Part shown: one piece after another, positions 1 to 7,365 of the stretch | How positions within the stretch are numbered: the first letter of the stretch is position 1 | How the letters are laid out: every line of letters begins with the position of its first letter | Assembly: GCA_001797845.1 (NCBI GenBank) | Contig: MGQN01000022.1 | Span: forward strand, 69,586 to 87,736 | Direction of reading: 5' to 3' | Source: Deltaproteobacteria bacterium RBG_16_44_11 | GTDB lineage: Bacteria > Desulfobacterota > Syntrophia > Syntrophales > Smithellaceae | DNA length: 18,151 bases | Translations under genes and position numbers: made by a program | Notes under the pieces: generated by a model | The model's database searches: none | What the model saw: the letters and a program-made list of their open reading frames with translations, nothing else | Told to the model about the DNA's origin: nothing

Positions 1-1174
1 GCATCCCGACTTTACGATGCATTTCATCAGATGCCGCTCCTAATTCCAGCATATCTCCTAAAAACACATAACAACTATGGTGATTTTTTAAATCCTTTAA
101 TGTCATTAGAGCTTCCCTTACGGAAGAAGGATTGGCATTGTAGGAATCATCTAAGAGATGAGCGCCGTTTTTGAGGTTGATTATTTCCATACGCCCGCTA
201 AAAGGCCGGAATGCTGCCAGCCCCTCTAATATCGTTTCATAGTCGATACCGACAGCCCAGGCCGCGGCGGCCGCGGCTATCGCATTATAAACATGATGAA
301 TGCCGACAATCTTCATTTCAACTTTTTGCTGTTTGCCTCCGATTATCAAGTTAAAGCACATCCCTTTCGCTCCATTTTTCTTCGTATCCTTCACCGAAAC
401 ATCGGCATTGAGACCCATTCCGAAAGTAATACGTTTCCCTTTCCATCTATCAGCAATAACTCTCAAACATTCATCATCAAGATTAATTATCGCCATTCCA
501 CTTTGTTCCATATTTAAAAATAAATCGCCTTTTTCTTCGCGCACACCTTCAATAGAACCAAAGCCCGCTAAATGCGCCGGCCCAATATTAGTTATCAACC
601 CTATGTTCGGCGCGGCAATTTGAGTAAGTCTTTTTATTTCTCCGCGTGTATTTGTGCCCATTTCTAAAATGACCAGTTCATGTTCGTTCGTTATTTGAAA
701 TATCGTCTGCGGCAAGCCAATCAGATTGTTTAAATTTCCTTCAGTTTTTAGAATATTTTTTTTCTGCCCGATAATAGCCGCCATCATTTCTTTAGTGGTT
801 GTCTTTCCCGAGGAACCCGTTAAACCGATCACGGGGATGGAAAACTTTTTCCTCCATGTTTTAGCTAAATCACCCAACGCCATCAACGTATCGGAAACCT
901 TGATTACGGCAACATTTTTATTCAGCTGCCCTAAATTAATTTTATTCTCATCATGCACCAATACTCCGGCAGCGCCAAGCCCTAAAGCTTTCTGCACAAA
1001 ATCATGCCCGTCATATTTTTCTCCTTTAAGCGCGATAAACAGATTCCCTTTATTTACCAGTCTCGAATCCGTGGAAATTCCATAAAAAATAATTTCCGGC
1101 GCTCCGAAAATTAAAACACCACCAGTTGCCTCCACTACTTCTTTTAATAAAAATGTCAAAGTAGGCCCGCTCAT
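1..1174 (-). CDS. murF: UDP-N-acetylmuramoyl-tripeptide--D-alanyl-D-alanine ligase MurF (C-terminus outside window)
   Basis: MurF is the cytoplasmic ligase that adds D-Ala-D-Ala to UDP-MurNAc-tripeptide using ATP, the last soluble step of peptidoglycan precursor synthesis. Translating the minus strand from the ATG at 1174 gives 391 residues with no stop before the window edge. Seen: a MurF N-terminal region with STDSR at about 34-38, the Mur-ligase P-loop TGSSGKTT at about 119-126 followed by KEM, a NLNNLIGLP segment after it, a NIGPAHL motif in the central domain, and DDSYNANP near the visible end (MurF/MurE C-domain junction). Roughly the last 60-70 residues of a typical 450-residue MurF are missing because the window ends. 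The start lies 10 nt after the murE stop. A GAGGAG Shine-Dalgarno overlaps the murE end, 14 nt upstream of the ATG, which is rather far, so translational coupling to murE is likely. Confidence 0.95.
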   Translation of the reverse strand, partial: MSGPTLTFLLKEVVEATGGVLIFGAPEIIFYGISTDSRLVNKGNLFIALKGEKYDGHDFVQKALGLGAAGVLVHDENKINLGQLNKNVAVIKVSDTLMALGDLAKTWRKKFSIPVIGLTGSSGKTTTKEMMAAIIGQKKNILKTEGNLNNLIGLPQTIFQITNEHELVILEMGTNTRGEIKRLTQIAAPNIGLITNIGPAHLAGFGSIEGVREEKGDLFLNMEQSGMAIINLDDECLRVIADRWKGKRITFGMGLNADVSVKDTKKNGAKGMCFNLIIGGKQQKVEMKIVGIHHVYNAIAAAAAAWAVGIDYETILEGLAAFRPFSGRMEIINLKNGAHLLDDSYNANPSSVREALMTLKDLKNHHSCYVFLGDMLELGAASDEMHRKVGM

Positions 1175-1184
1175 CTATTTATTT

Positions 1185-2705
1185 TTAACTCCTCAATTTT
1201 AAAGCATGCGCGGCAACAAGACGATCATCAAACGGCACTTTTTTTGTTCCTGTAATTTGATAATCTTCATGCCCCTTACCGGCAATCAATATAATATCGC
1301 CTTTTGAGGCTATGTTAATGGCTGTTTCAATTGCCTTTTTCCTCTCAGGAATGACCATATAAGAATGCAGAATATTATCGTTTTGCAACTGATCAGGCGT
1401 CAGCTTTTTTATTTTTTTCTGATCAATTCCCGCTTCTATCTCCGTGATGATCGCCAGCGGATCTTCGAGACGCGGGTTATCGGAAGTTACAATTGTCAGA
1501 TCGCTGTAATTTGTGGCCGTTTCGCCCATAAGCGGCCTTTTACCGCGATCTCTATTTCCACCACACCCAAAAACAGTAATGATGCGTTTTTTCTTGAACT
1601 CCGTTAAATTTTGCAGCACTTGTTTTAAAGCATCGGCTTTATGCGCGTAATCAACAAAAACATGGAAGCCCGAAGATGAATCAATTTTTTCCAGACGGCC
1701 GGGAACAAAAGACACTCTTTCTATTCCCGTTTTAATTGCCACCGCAGAGACTTCTAGGGTTTTTGCGGCGGCAGCGGCGGCTAGAATATTATAAACATTG
1801 AATTTTCCGATAAGCGAACTGGTTATAATAATATTTTCTCCCGCCAAATCTATTTCTGTCTTGATTCCCTTCAAGGATAGTTCATCTCCGGACACATTGA
1901 CTACGTTAGTTTTTTTCAGACCATAAGTGAGAGCCGCTAATCCGACTTCCCGCAATATCCTTTGTCCCCACGGATCATCAGCGTTGATGATCATTTTATG
2001 CACGTGAGCTTTCTTGCTTTGCGGCAATATTTCGGAAAAAAATCTTTTCTTGGCCTGGAAGTAATTTTCCATGTTCAGGTGATAATCAAGATGCTCAGGG
2101 GTTAGATTGCTAAAGATACCCAAATCAAAATCGCAGTCATCAACTCTTCTTAAATCAATCGCGTGAGAAGAAACTTCGGCAATGACGTGGGTAATACCGT
2201 CATCGGCCATATCCCGCAGAATTTTTTGCATTTCATAGGATTCCGGAGTCGTGTTCGGTGCCGGATATATCTTATCGTTATAGCGATAATTTACCGTGCC
2301 TAATACACCGCACTTAAACCCTGCTGTTTTTAATATTGATTCTAAAAGATAGGTGATCGTTGTCTTGCCATTTGTGCCGATAACGGCAACCAACACCAAA
2401 TTTCCGGAAGGATTTCTAAAATAATTTTTGGCTAAAATACCCAAAGAGCGACGACTGTTTGCCACTTTAATTGACGCAACGCCGGAGGGTATTTGTAAAT
2501 CTTTTTCATGAACAATAAAACGCGCGCCATGCTCTACTGCATCTTCAATAAAATCATGGCCGTCGTGATTTAAACCCGCAATGGCAACAAACAATGACCT
2601 CTCTTCGCACTTATCCGCGGCATAACAGACTGTCGATACTTCTGCCGATAAGTTTGCGGAGATATTGACGGTATCTATGCCCTCGAGTAAATGCATCAAC
2701 TTCAT
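1185..2705 (-). CDS. murE: UDP-N-acetylmuramoyl-L-alanyl-D-glutamate--2,6-diaminopimelate ligase MurE
   Basis: MurE adds the third amino acid of the stem peptide to UDP-MurNAc-L-Ala-D-Glu in the cytoplasm, with ATP. The 506-residue protein is full length. Seen: the P-loop GTNGKTT at 110-116, the central-domain motif EVSSHAIDLRRV at 177-188, NLTPEHLDYH at 200-209, the region of the carbamylated lysine (FQAKKRFF, K219/K220), and GKGHEDYQ at 476-483. The substrate-selecting motif DNPRLEDP begins at 409. DNPR is the known signature for meso-diaminopimelate rather than lysine, so the cell has an A1-gamma type wall. The ATG at 2705 has a GAGG Shine-Dalgarno 5 nt upstream that overlaps the ftsI stop codon (TGAGG), 7 nt away, which implies coupled translation. 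Stop TAA at 1185-1187. Confidence 0.97.
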   Translation of the reverse strand: MKLMHLLEGIDTVNISANLSAEVSTVCYAADKCEERSLFVAIAGLNHDGHDFIEDAVEHGARFIVHEKDLQIPSGVASIKVANSRRSLGILAKNYFRNPSGNLVLVAVIGTNGKTTITYLLESILKTAGFKCGVLGTVNYRYNDKIYPAPNTTPESYEMQKILRDMADDGITHVIAEVSSHAIDLRRVDDCDFDLGIFSNLTPEHLDYHLNMENYFQAKKRFFSEILPQSKKAHVHKMIINADDPWGQRILREVGLAALTYGLKKTNVVNVSGDELSLKGIKTEIDLAGENIIITSSLIGKFNVYNILAAAAAAKTLEVSAVAIKTGIERVSFVPGRLEKIDSSSGFHVFVDYAHKADALKQVLQNLTEFKKKRIITVFGCGGNRDRGKRPLMGETATNYSDLTIVTSDNPRLEDPLAIITEIEAGIDQKKIKKLTPDQLQNDNILHSYMVIPERKKAIETAINIASKGDIILIAGKGHEDYQITGTKKVPFDDRLVAAHALKLRS

Positions 2706-2712
2706 ATCGACC

Positions 2713-4689
2713 TCAATCGTTTAACCCAAAAACGACTTTACACACACGTTCATTACCCAACGGCGTGCTGGCTCGTGGATACTGGCGTAGAGCCCAACCA
2801 TTGCCGGCTATGCTTAGTTCTATCGAATTAGCTTTTGCTTTTCTTAAAGCTTGCCTTATCGTCAATCCTGTAAAATCAGGCATGCCGAATTCGTCATCAA
2901 CGGACATATTTTGCCGGGGATAATTTTGCTGGGCTGAAACCAACCGCATTTTATTTGCCGTTTCTTGTGTTATGGCCGGTTTTTCCCGTATGTTTGTTTT
3001 AAAGCAATTGAGTATTTGCTCACCGATATTTTTAAATACCGGCGCGGCGGCCACACCTCCCCACTTATCGGTTTGCGGCTCATCTAAGATCACCAGAATA
3101 GCAACCTGTGGATTGTCAGCCGGGAAAAATCCCATGAAAGAAGTGCGTACTTTTTCCGAAGAATACTCACCACGGGCGAAATCAAATTTTTGCGCGGTTC
3201 CGGTTTTACCGGCAACAGCAACATTAACAATGTGGGCATTTTTACCTGTGCCGTCTGAAGCCCCGACAACTTCCGTAAGCATAGCGCTCAAACGCTTCGC
3301 CGTTTCTGGTGATATTACTTGCCTCACAATTTCCGGTGCATACATTATAACCGGATTGTCACTTTTATCAGTCAATCCTCGTACAAGGTGAGGTTTCATT
3401 AAAACACCTTGATTGGCTATTGCCGACATGGCGGCAATTAATTGAATAGCCGTTACGGAGATTCCCTGACCAAAAGCAATTGTCGCCGTATCAACTTTAC
3501 TCCAATTTTGGATAGGCCTTAATATTCCGGAAGACTCGCCGGGCAATTCCATTCCTGTTTTCGCTCCGAAGCCAAAATTCTGAATATATTGATAATATTT
3601 TTCTTTACTTAGTTTTTGAGCAATTTTCACCGAACCGATGTTGCTGGAATATTTCAATATTTCGCGGACTGATAAATAGCCATGTCGTTTTCCACCGGCC
3701 TCATGAAAAACTCTGTTGGCTACGGCAAAATTACCGTCTTCACAAAAAATCCTATCTGTTTCTTTAATGACTTTTTCCTCTAAAGCTGCCGCTATTAAAA
3801 ACGGTTTAAAAGTAGAACCGGGATCAAAGGCATCTGTTACAGCGCGGTTGAGCCACTTTTCAGGAGCAAGTCCCTTTATATTATTGGGATTGAATCCTGC
3901 TTCGTTAGCCAAAGCTAGGATTTCTCCGGTTTTAGGATCCATAACAATGGCAATTCCGCCTTTCGCGCCCCGGGAAAGGACAGCTTCTCTAAGATGGGTT
4001 TCCACCAGATATTGAATACGATTATCAATGGTTAAAACAAGATTCTGATATTCATTTTTTGTTTCTTCATTTTTTTCAACACGTAAAAACAGTTTTTTCC
4101 CTTTAGCATCACGCGCCCAAGCCAGCTTCTCCGGTTCTCCTTTTAATATATCATTATATTTATATTCCAATCCCTCCAGCCCGCTGTCATCATCTCCGAC
4201 AAAGCCAAGCAGATGAGCAGCTAATTGACCATTGGGGTAAAATCGCTTGGGCTCCTTGACCAGAAAAATTCCTTCAATGCCCGCGGCTTCAATGCCCGCG
4301 GCCTGGTCCGGAGATATTTTTCTGGCCAACCAACAAAAGTTTTTCGGCTCTGATATTTTTTTGAAGACTGCCTGTTTATCCAAATTAAGGATTTTGGCGA
4401 TTTTGGCAGAATCGTTGACAGGATCAGAAATTCTGGACGGATCGGCGCAAACGGAATCCGCCGTTACTGATGCGGCCAACTTTTCGCCGTTGCGATCATA
4501 AATTACGCCTCTTTCCGGCTGAAGTTGCAGCTTGGCGGTATGTTGTCTATGAGCTAATGTTTTAAGTTTTTGACCGGATAAAACCTGCAGCTGAAAAGCA
4601 CGTGATACTAAGGCAACAAATAGCACGAGAAAAATTATTAATATACTGACAATTCTGAATTTTAACCATTTTCTTGATTCTGCAGCCAT
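2713..4689 (-). CDS. ftsI: Division-specific penicillin-binding protein 3 (FtsI) with C-terminal PASTA domain
   Basis: FtsI is the monofunctional transpeptidase that cross-links septal peptidoglycan with FtsW. Counting from the upstream GTG at 4695 (660 residues): one N-terminal membrane segment at about 13-33, the PBP dimerisation domain from about 55 (RGVIYDRNG), and the transpeptidase domain with catalytic STFK at 294-297 (S294), SSN at 350-352 and KTGT at 497-500. A single PASTA domain occupies about 604-658, beginning MPDFTGLT; this domain is absent from enterobacterial FtsI but present in many other phyla. I chose the ATG at 4689 because GGGAG sits 7 nt upstream of it; the same sequence is 1 nt from the in-frame GTG at 4695, whose use would overlap the ftsL stop as GTGA. 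murE follows 7 nt downstream. The protein is essential in relatives and is the beta-lactam target. Confidence 0.95.
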   Translation of the reverse strand: MAAESRKWLKFRIVSILIIFLVLFVALVSRAFQLQVLSGQKLKTLAHRQHTAKLQLQPERGVIYDRNGEKLAASVTADSVCADPSRISDPVNDSAKIAKILNLDKQAVFKKISEPKNFCWLARKISPDQAAGIEAAGIEGIFLVKEPKRFYPNGQLAAHLLGFVGDDDSGLEGLEYKYNDILKGEPEKLAWARDAKGKKLFLRVEKNEETKNEYQNLVLTIDNRIQYLVETHLREAVLSRGAKGGIAIVMDPKTGEILALANEAGFNPNNIKGLAPEKWLNRAVTDAFDPGSTFKPFLIAAALEEKVIKETDRIFCEDGNFAVANRVFHEAGGKRHGYLSVREILKYSSNIGSVKIAQKLSKEKYYQYIQNFGFGAKTGMELPGESSGILRPIQNWSKVDTATIAFGQGISVTAIQLIAAMSAIANQGVLMKPHLVRGLTDKSDNPVIMYAPEIVRQVISPETAKRLSAMLTEVVGASDGTGKNAHIVNVAVAGKTGTAQKFDFARGEYSSEKVRTSFMGFFPADNPQVAILVILDEPQTDKWGGVAAAPVFKNIGEQILNCFKTNIREKPAITQETANKMRLVSAQQNYPRQNMSVDDEFGMPDFTGLTIRQALRKAKANSIELSIAGNGWALRQYPRASTPLGNERVCKVVFGLND

Positions 4690-4691
4690 AT

Positions 4692-5030
4692 TCACTCTCC
4701 CGAATTTTTCAAGACAATAACTTGATTGCTTTCAGGATAGGACATATGCAATTTGTTTCTAGCTACACCTTCTATTCTTTGCGGTGATTTAAGCATCGCC
4801 AATTCCATGGTCAATTTTTTTTGTTCTTCGAGTTTTTGTTCTTTCTCGCTTAATTGTGCGGCAACGTTATATTCAAGCTCGGTCATGCGAATATGCGATC
4901 CGACATAAATCAAAGCGATGAACATCAGCACAATGGAAACAACAATAAAAGTAGAGTACTTGATCCCAAAAGAAGTTTTTTTCATTTCTCTAATACGCGG
5001 TATTACCTGTGTTCCAACAGCATGAGCCAT
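4692..5030 (-). CDS. ftsL: Cell division protein FtsL
   Basis: A 112-residue bitopic membrane protein in the invariant ftsL position between rsmH and ftsI. It shows a basic cytoplasmic N-terminus (residues 1-24), one membrane segment at about 26-44, and a periplasmic heptad-rich coiled coil at about 50-80 (LSEKEQKLEEQKKLTMEL), followed by a short tail with RIEGVARNKLHM. This is the FtsL/DivIC architecture. FtsL partners with FtsB and FtsQ and activates the FtsWI septal synthase. Sequence conservation in the family is low, so the call rests on position, size and topology together. GAGGTG lies 5 nt upstream of the ATG and overlaps the rsmH stop; the ftsL stop TGA lies 2 nt before the preferred ftsI start. 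Confidence 0.9.
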   Translation of the reverse strand: MAHAVGTQVIPRIREMKKTSFGIKYSTFIVVSIVLMFIALIYVGSHIRMTELEYNVAAQLSEKEQKLEEQKKLTMELAMLKSPQRIEGVARNKLHMSYPESNQVIVLKNSGE

Positions 5031-5031
5031 T

Positions 5032-5967
5032 TTAACACCTCTCGGCTACGCGCAACTTAGCGCTGCGGGCACGCGGGTTAACTTCTGTTTCTTCCGCCGA
5101 AGATCTCAGCGCTTTTCTGGTTATTAGTTTAAGTTTGGCTTCCTTTTGACAAACACAAAAAGGGATATCTTTTGGACAGACACAACCTCCGGCCAAAGCG
5201 CGCAATTCATTCTTTACCAGGCGATCCTCAAGTGAATGGAAGGAAATGACACAAAGGCGCCCGCCGGTTTTCAAAACTTCCACAGAACTATCAATTGCCG
5301 GTTGTATATTATCCAGTTCATGATTTACGGCGATTCTTATGGCTTGAAATGTTTTCGTGGCCGGATGAATTTTTTGCCGTTTATATTTTGCGGGCATCGC
5401 CCCGGCAACTATCGCAGCCAGTTCCACCGTTGTTTTAATAGGCGAAAGCTCCCTTTTTTGCGATATTGCCTTTGCTATTCTTGCGGCCATCTTTTCTTCC
5501 CCGTAAAACCTTATAATCTTTTCCAGTTCACCTTGCGTTAAACTGTTAATAATACCATAAGCGTTTAGCTTTAAGCTCTGATCCATGCGCATATCGAGAG
5601 GCGCCTCGAAATTAAAACTAAAGCCTCTTTCGGGCTTATCCAGTTGACGCGAAGAGACGCCAAGATCCAACAAAACGCCGTCAACTTTTTTTATATTCAG
5701 ACTGCCTAGCACCTCTGCCAAATCGGCAAAATTAGCTTTTACCAGAACTTTCCGCTTGCCGAATTGGGCCAGCCTTTTTTCCGCGAACAGCAAGGCTTCG
5801 TCGTCACAGTCAATTCCCACCAAAAAAGAATCCGTGTCTTTGAGTATCTGGTATGCATGACCGGCGCCTCCCAGCGTACCATCCACGTAAATTCCTTTTT
5901 TATTAATTAAAAGAGTATCAACGACTTCTTTGACCATTACCGGTTCATGAAAGAAGTCTTCATTCAT
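5032..5967 (-). CDS. rsmH: 16S rRNA (cytosine(1402)-N(4))-methyltransferase RsmH (MraW)
   Basis: RsmH methylates N4 of C1402 in the ribosomal P site using S-adenosylmethionine. The 311-residue protein is full length. Seen: N-terminal HEPVM at 7-11, the SAM-binding glycine loop DGTLGGAGHA at 29-38, an acidic strand end GIDCDDEAL at 51-59, DLGVSSRQLD at 101-110, RGFSF at 114-118, and the family C-terminal signature NPRARSAKLRVAER at 297-310. A Cys pair cluster (C262, C264, C271, C273, pattern CxC-x6-CxC) lies before the C-terminal motif; similar clusters occur in many non-enterobacterial RsmH proteins and could bind a metal. The ATG at 5967 starts 3 nt after the mraZ stop, with only a weak GGGG-type Shine-Dalgarno, so coupling to mraZ is likely. 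Confidence 0.97.
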   Translation of the reverse strand: MNEDFFHEPVMVKEVVDTLLINKKGIYVDGTLGGAGHAYQILKDTDSFLVGIDCDDEALLFAEKRLAQFGKRKVLVKANFADLAEVLGSLNIKKVDGVLLDLGVSSRQLDKPERGFSFNFEAPLDMRMDQSLKLNAYGIINSLTQGELEKIIRFYGEEKMAARIAKAISQKRELSPIKTTVELAAIVAGAMPAKYKRQKIHPATKTFQAIRIAVNHELDNIQPAIDSSVEVLKTGGRLCVISFHSLEDRLVKNELRALAGGCVCPKDIPFCVCQKEAKLKLITRKALRSSAEETEVNPRARSAKLRVAERC

Positions 5968-5970
5968 TTT

Positions 5971-6417
5971 TCATATCCCCAAATCAGCCACAAATTCGCC
6001 GAAGCGGCTGATATCGGAGCCAGCTTTCTTCATTTCACTTTCAAAACGATCCTTTGACCAAATCTCAATTACTTTAATCATGCCGGCCAGAATAATATCT
6101 TTCTCCAGTTTGGCGTATTCGCGCAAAGCAGGCGGAACAAGCACTCTTCCCTGGTTATCCAGGTTGCAATCTACCGCGCCGGACATAAAAAATCTTTGAA
6201 ACGCGCGGACTTCATTGCGTAGAATAGATTGATGGGATATTTTTTCTTCAATGATGCGCCATTCATCATAGGGAAAAACCATCAAGTAGCCGTCCCAATT
6301 GGTGATCACCATGCGATTGTCGTACTTCTCCGCAAAAACCTCGCGGAATTTGGACGGGAAAATGATTCTTCCCTTTTCATCAATATTATGATGATATTGG
6401 CCCCGAAAAACTGACAC
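5971..6417 (-). CDS. mraZ: Transcriptional regulator MraZ
   Basis: MraZ is the DNA-binding regulator encoded first in dcw operons; in E. coli it represses its own promoter. The protein has two tandem AbrB-like swapped-hairpin halves, visible as DEKGRIIFPSKFR (about 13-25) and DNQGRVLVPPALR (about 86-98). The start is decided by the sequence: the GTG at 6417 has GGAGG 6 nt upstream and gives a 148-residue protein beginning fMet-SVFRGQYHHN, the normal MraZ N-terminus and length. The longer open frame reaching 6477 would begin inside the -35 hexamer of the operon promoter, so it cannot be the real start. Three GTGG repeats just upstream, the last overlapping the Shine-Dalgarno, suggest direct autoregulation. 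rsmH follows 3 nt downstream. Confidence 0.96.
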   Translation of the reverse strand: MSVFRGQYHHNIDEKGRIIFPSKFREVFAEKYDNRMVITNWDGYLMVFPYDEWRIIEEKISHQSILRNEVRAFQRFFMSGAVDCNLDNQGRVLVPPALREYAKLEKDIILAGMIKVIEIWSKDRFESEMKKAGSDISRFGEFVADLGI

Positions 6418-6420
6418 TAC

Positions 6421-6450
6421 TATCCTCCACAATAAGCCACTTTGCTCCAC
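6421..6450 (-). promoter_or_regulatory. Candidate MraZ operator: three GTGG direct repeats at 10-nt spacing
   Basis: On the minus strand GTGG begins at 6450, 6440 and 6430, giving the units GTGGAG, GTGGCT and GTGGAG in perfect 10-nt register, from the -10 element to the mraZ Shine-Dalgarno (GGAGG). MraZ proteins are known to bind TGGG-like direct repeats with 10-nt periodicity at their own promoters. Position, period and motif fit a repressor site; the exact motif here is TGG(A/C), a variant. Binding itself is inferred. Confidence 0.7.
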
Positions 6451-6477
6451 TATAAAGGCGTAAAATGCCTTTGTCAA
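6449..6477 (-). promoter_or_regulatory. Sigma-70 promoter of the mraZ (dcw) operon
   Basis: On the minus strand TTGACA (6477-6472) and TATAGT (6454-6449) are separated by exactly 17 nt, close to the ideal housekeeping promoter. Initiation is predicted near 6442, giving a leader of about 25 nt before the mraZ GTG. The spacer carries an inverted repeat, AAAGGC ... GCCTTT with a 7-nt loop, whose arms abut the two hexamers. It is the only strong promoter seen for the minus-strand mraZ-murF run. Confidence 0.85.
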
Positions 6478-6637
6478 GAGAAAAATTTAACTTTTTTCCG
6501 ATTAAATAACCTAAAATCACTGGGAAAATAGGTGAAACAGGGCGCGTAATATCGTCAGCCCAAAAATTAGCTCTGTCATTAACTCATTTTTTTAGAATTT
6601 GATTTGAATACAGCCGGAATAAACCGTAGAGAATCTT

Positions 6638-6669
6638 AAAAAAATGACCTCTTTATATTCTGAGAGGCC
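6638..6669 (-). terminator. Rho-independent terminator, minus strand
   Basis: On the minus strand GGCCTCT (6669-6663) pairs with AGAGGTC (6652-6646) around a 10-nt loop, with one G-U pair, and is followed by A and a run of seven T (6645-6638). It would stop minus-strand transcription from the mltG side before the mraZ promoter, insulating the dcw operon. Confidence 0.7.
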
Positions 6670-6798
6670 ATGATCATTTGTTTAAATAATTCAATCATCT
6701 ACTGTTCGTGAAAACCTTTCCTCCCTGTAAGAATAAGGGGTAAGGCTTGATCGGGATATTTTCGGATGTAATGGCTATATCTGCTTTCTTTTGTATAG

Positions 6799-6989
6799 TT
6801 ATTGTTGATTTTTTATTACGTCATACCAGTTTACTGTTTGCCTCCGTCTTTTATCCATTTTAAATGCCGGGGCAAGAGTATTGATAAATCATAATCTTTA
6901 ATAATTATTTCCCGCGCGTTTTTTCTTATTGCAATCATTTTGCCGTAATTATCCAGGGTGTCTTCATGCACGTGCACGTGGGGACGCCC
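6799..6989 (-). pseudogene. Broken small reading frame, origin unknown
   Basis: On the minus strand a frame is open from 6989 to a TAA at 6831 (52 codons, containing GRPHVHVHED and DYDLSILLPRHLKWIKDGGK). Skipping one base in GGC AAA shifts to a frame that continues QTVNWYDVIKNQQ and stops at 6799, which reads as a natural C-terminus. No good start or ribosome binding site is visible; the only internal ATG gives 35 residues. Protein-like composition plus a single-base break suggests a decayed gene 3' end. I do not recognise the family, and chance coding-like sequence is possible. Confidence 0.3.
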
Positions 6990-7007
6990 TTAAATTTCTA
7001 AGTTACT
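6980..7007 (+). repeat. Copy A of a GGGGACGCCC-headed dispersed repeat
   Basis: GGGGACGCCC at 6980-6989 followed 22 nt from its start by GTTACT. The same two blocks at identical spacing recur at 13472-13499 (copy B). Similar GGGGACG-type ends are, from memory, common near REP-associated (IS200-like, Y1) transposase remnants in deltaproteobacteria; that link is inference. Confidence 0.45.
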
Positions 7008-7016
7008 ATTCATTCC

Positions 7017-7039
7017 TTCCCCGCACAAACCGCGGGGAA
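7017..7039. repeat. Perfect 8-bp inverted repeat
   Basis: TTCCCCGC (7017-7024) and GCGGGGAA (7032-7039) form a perfect GC-rich stem with a 7-nt loop, next to repeat copy A. It could be a REP-like palindrome. It lacks an immediate T-run on either strand, so it is not called a terminator. Confidence 0.5.
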
Positions 7040-7267
7040 TTAATAATCTACTTTTTTTGATTTTCTACTAACAGGTAACGTACCGGATGATTTAAATCTT
7101 TTAAAAATCACGGGCATGACTCTCAAAGTCTGTTTGATAGTCCATACCCTCCGCTTTGCGGGATAATTCGTCCAGCAAATTTCAGCGCACTCTGTTTCTG
7201 AAACTTGGGTCTCATTACCACCAAATTTGAAACTAACTAAAAGAAAGGCGATACTTTTTACTTCATT
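7040..7267 (-). other. Stretch with a coding-like open frame but no start; not called as a gene
   Basis: This covers the rest of the roughly 860-bp gene-free interval between the mraZ promoter and mltG. On the minus strand one frame stays open for 75 codons (7267 to a TAA at 7040; it includes NETQVSETECAEICW and WTIKQTLRVMPVIFKR) but has no plausible start codon or Shine-Dalgarno. A second overlapping frame from an ATG gives about 30 residues. I see no RNA gene here. It may be a decayed gene or dispersed noncoding repeat. Confidence 0.25.
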
Positions 7268-7337
7268 TTATTAAATATGTTACGTTTTCTAATATGATTA
7301 CAAATAGATTGTCAATAGCAAAATTACCATAGGACTC

Positions 7338-7365
7338 ACCCATTAAAAGCGCCTTATTAATGGGT
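7338..7365 (-). other. Stem-loop overlapping the mltG stop codon
   Basis: On the minus strand ACCCATTAA (7365-7357, the last two codons and the stop of mltG) pairs perfectly with TTAATGGGT (7346-7338) around a 10-nt loop. No T-run follows, so it may be an mRNA 3'-end stabiliser rather than a terminator; the nearest real minus-strand terminator is at 6638-6669. Confidence 0.5.

Noticed and set aside
2972..3391. 139-codon plus-strand frame inside ftsI
   Set aside because: Antisense shadow of the transpeptidase domain; no ribosome binding site or promoter.
5182..5217. CxC-x6-CxC cluster in RsmH as a novel metal site
   Set aside because: Similar clusters are common in RsmH of many phyla, so it is a family feature rather than new.
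6418..6477. Longer mraZ reading frame with a 20-residue N-terminal extension
   Set aside because: It would start within the -35 hexamer of the promoter; GTG 6417 has a perfect Shine-Dalgarno and yields the normal MraZ N-terminus.
6540..6640. Twenty-codon minus-strand frame beginning MTELIFGLTILRALF
   Set aside because: Too short and without a Shine-Dalgarno; it lies between the terminator and the mraZ promoter and cannot be told from chance.
7131..7170. CCGC-TTT-GCGG mini hairpin as a terminator
   Set aside because: Only 4 bp with a 3-nt loop and no T-run.
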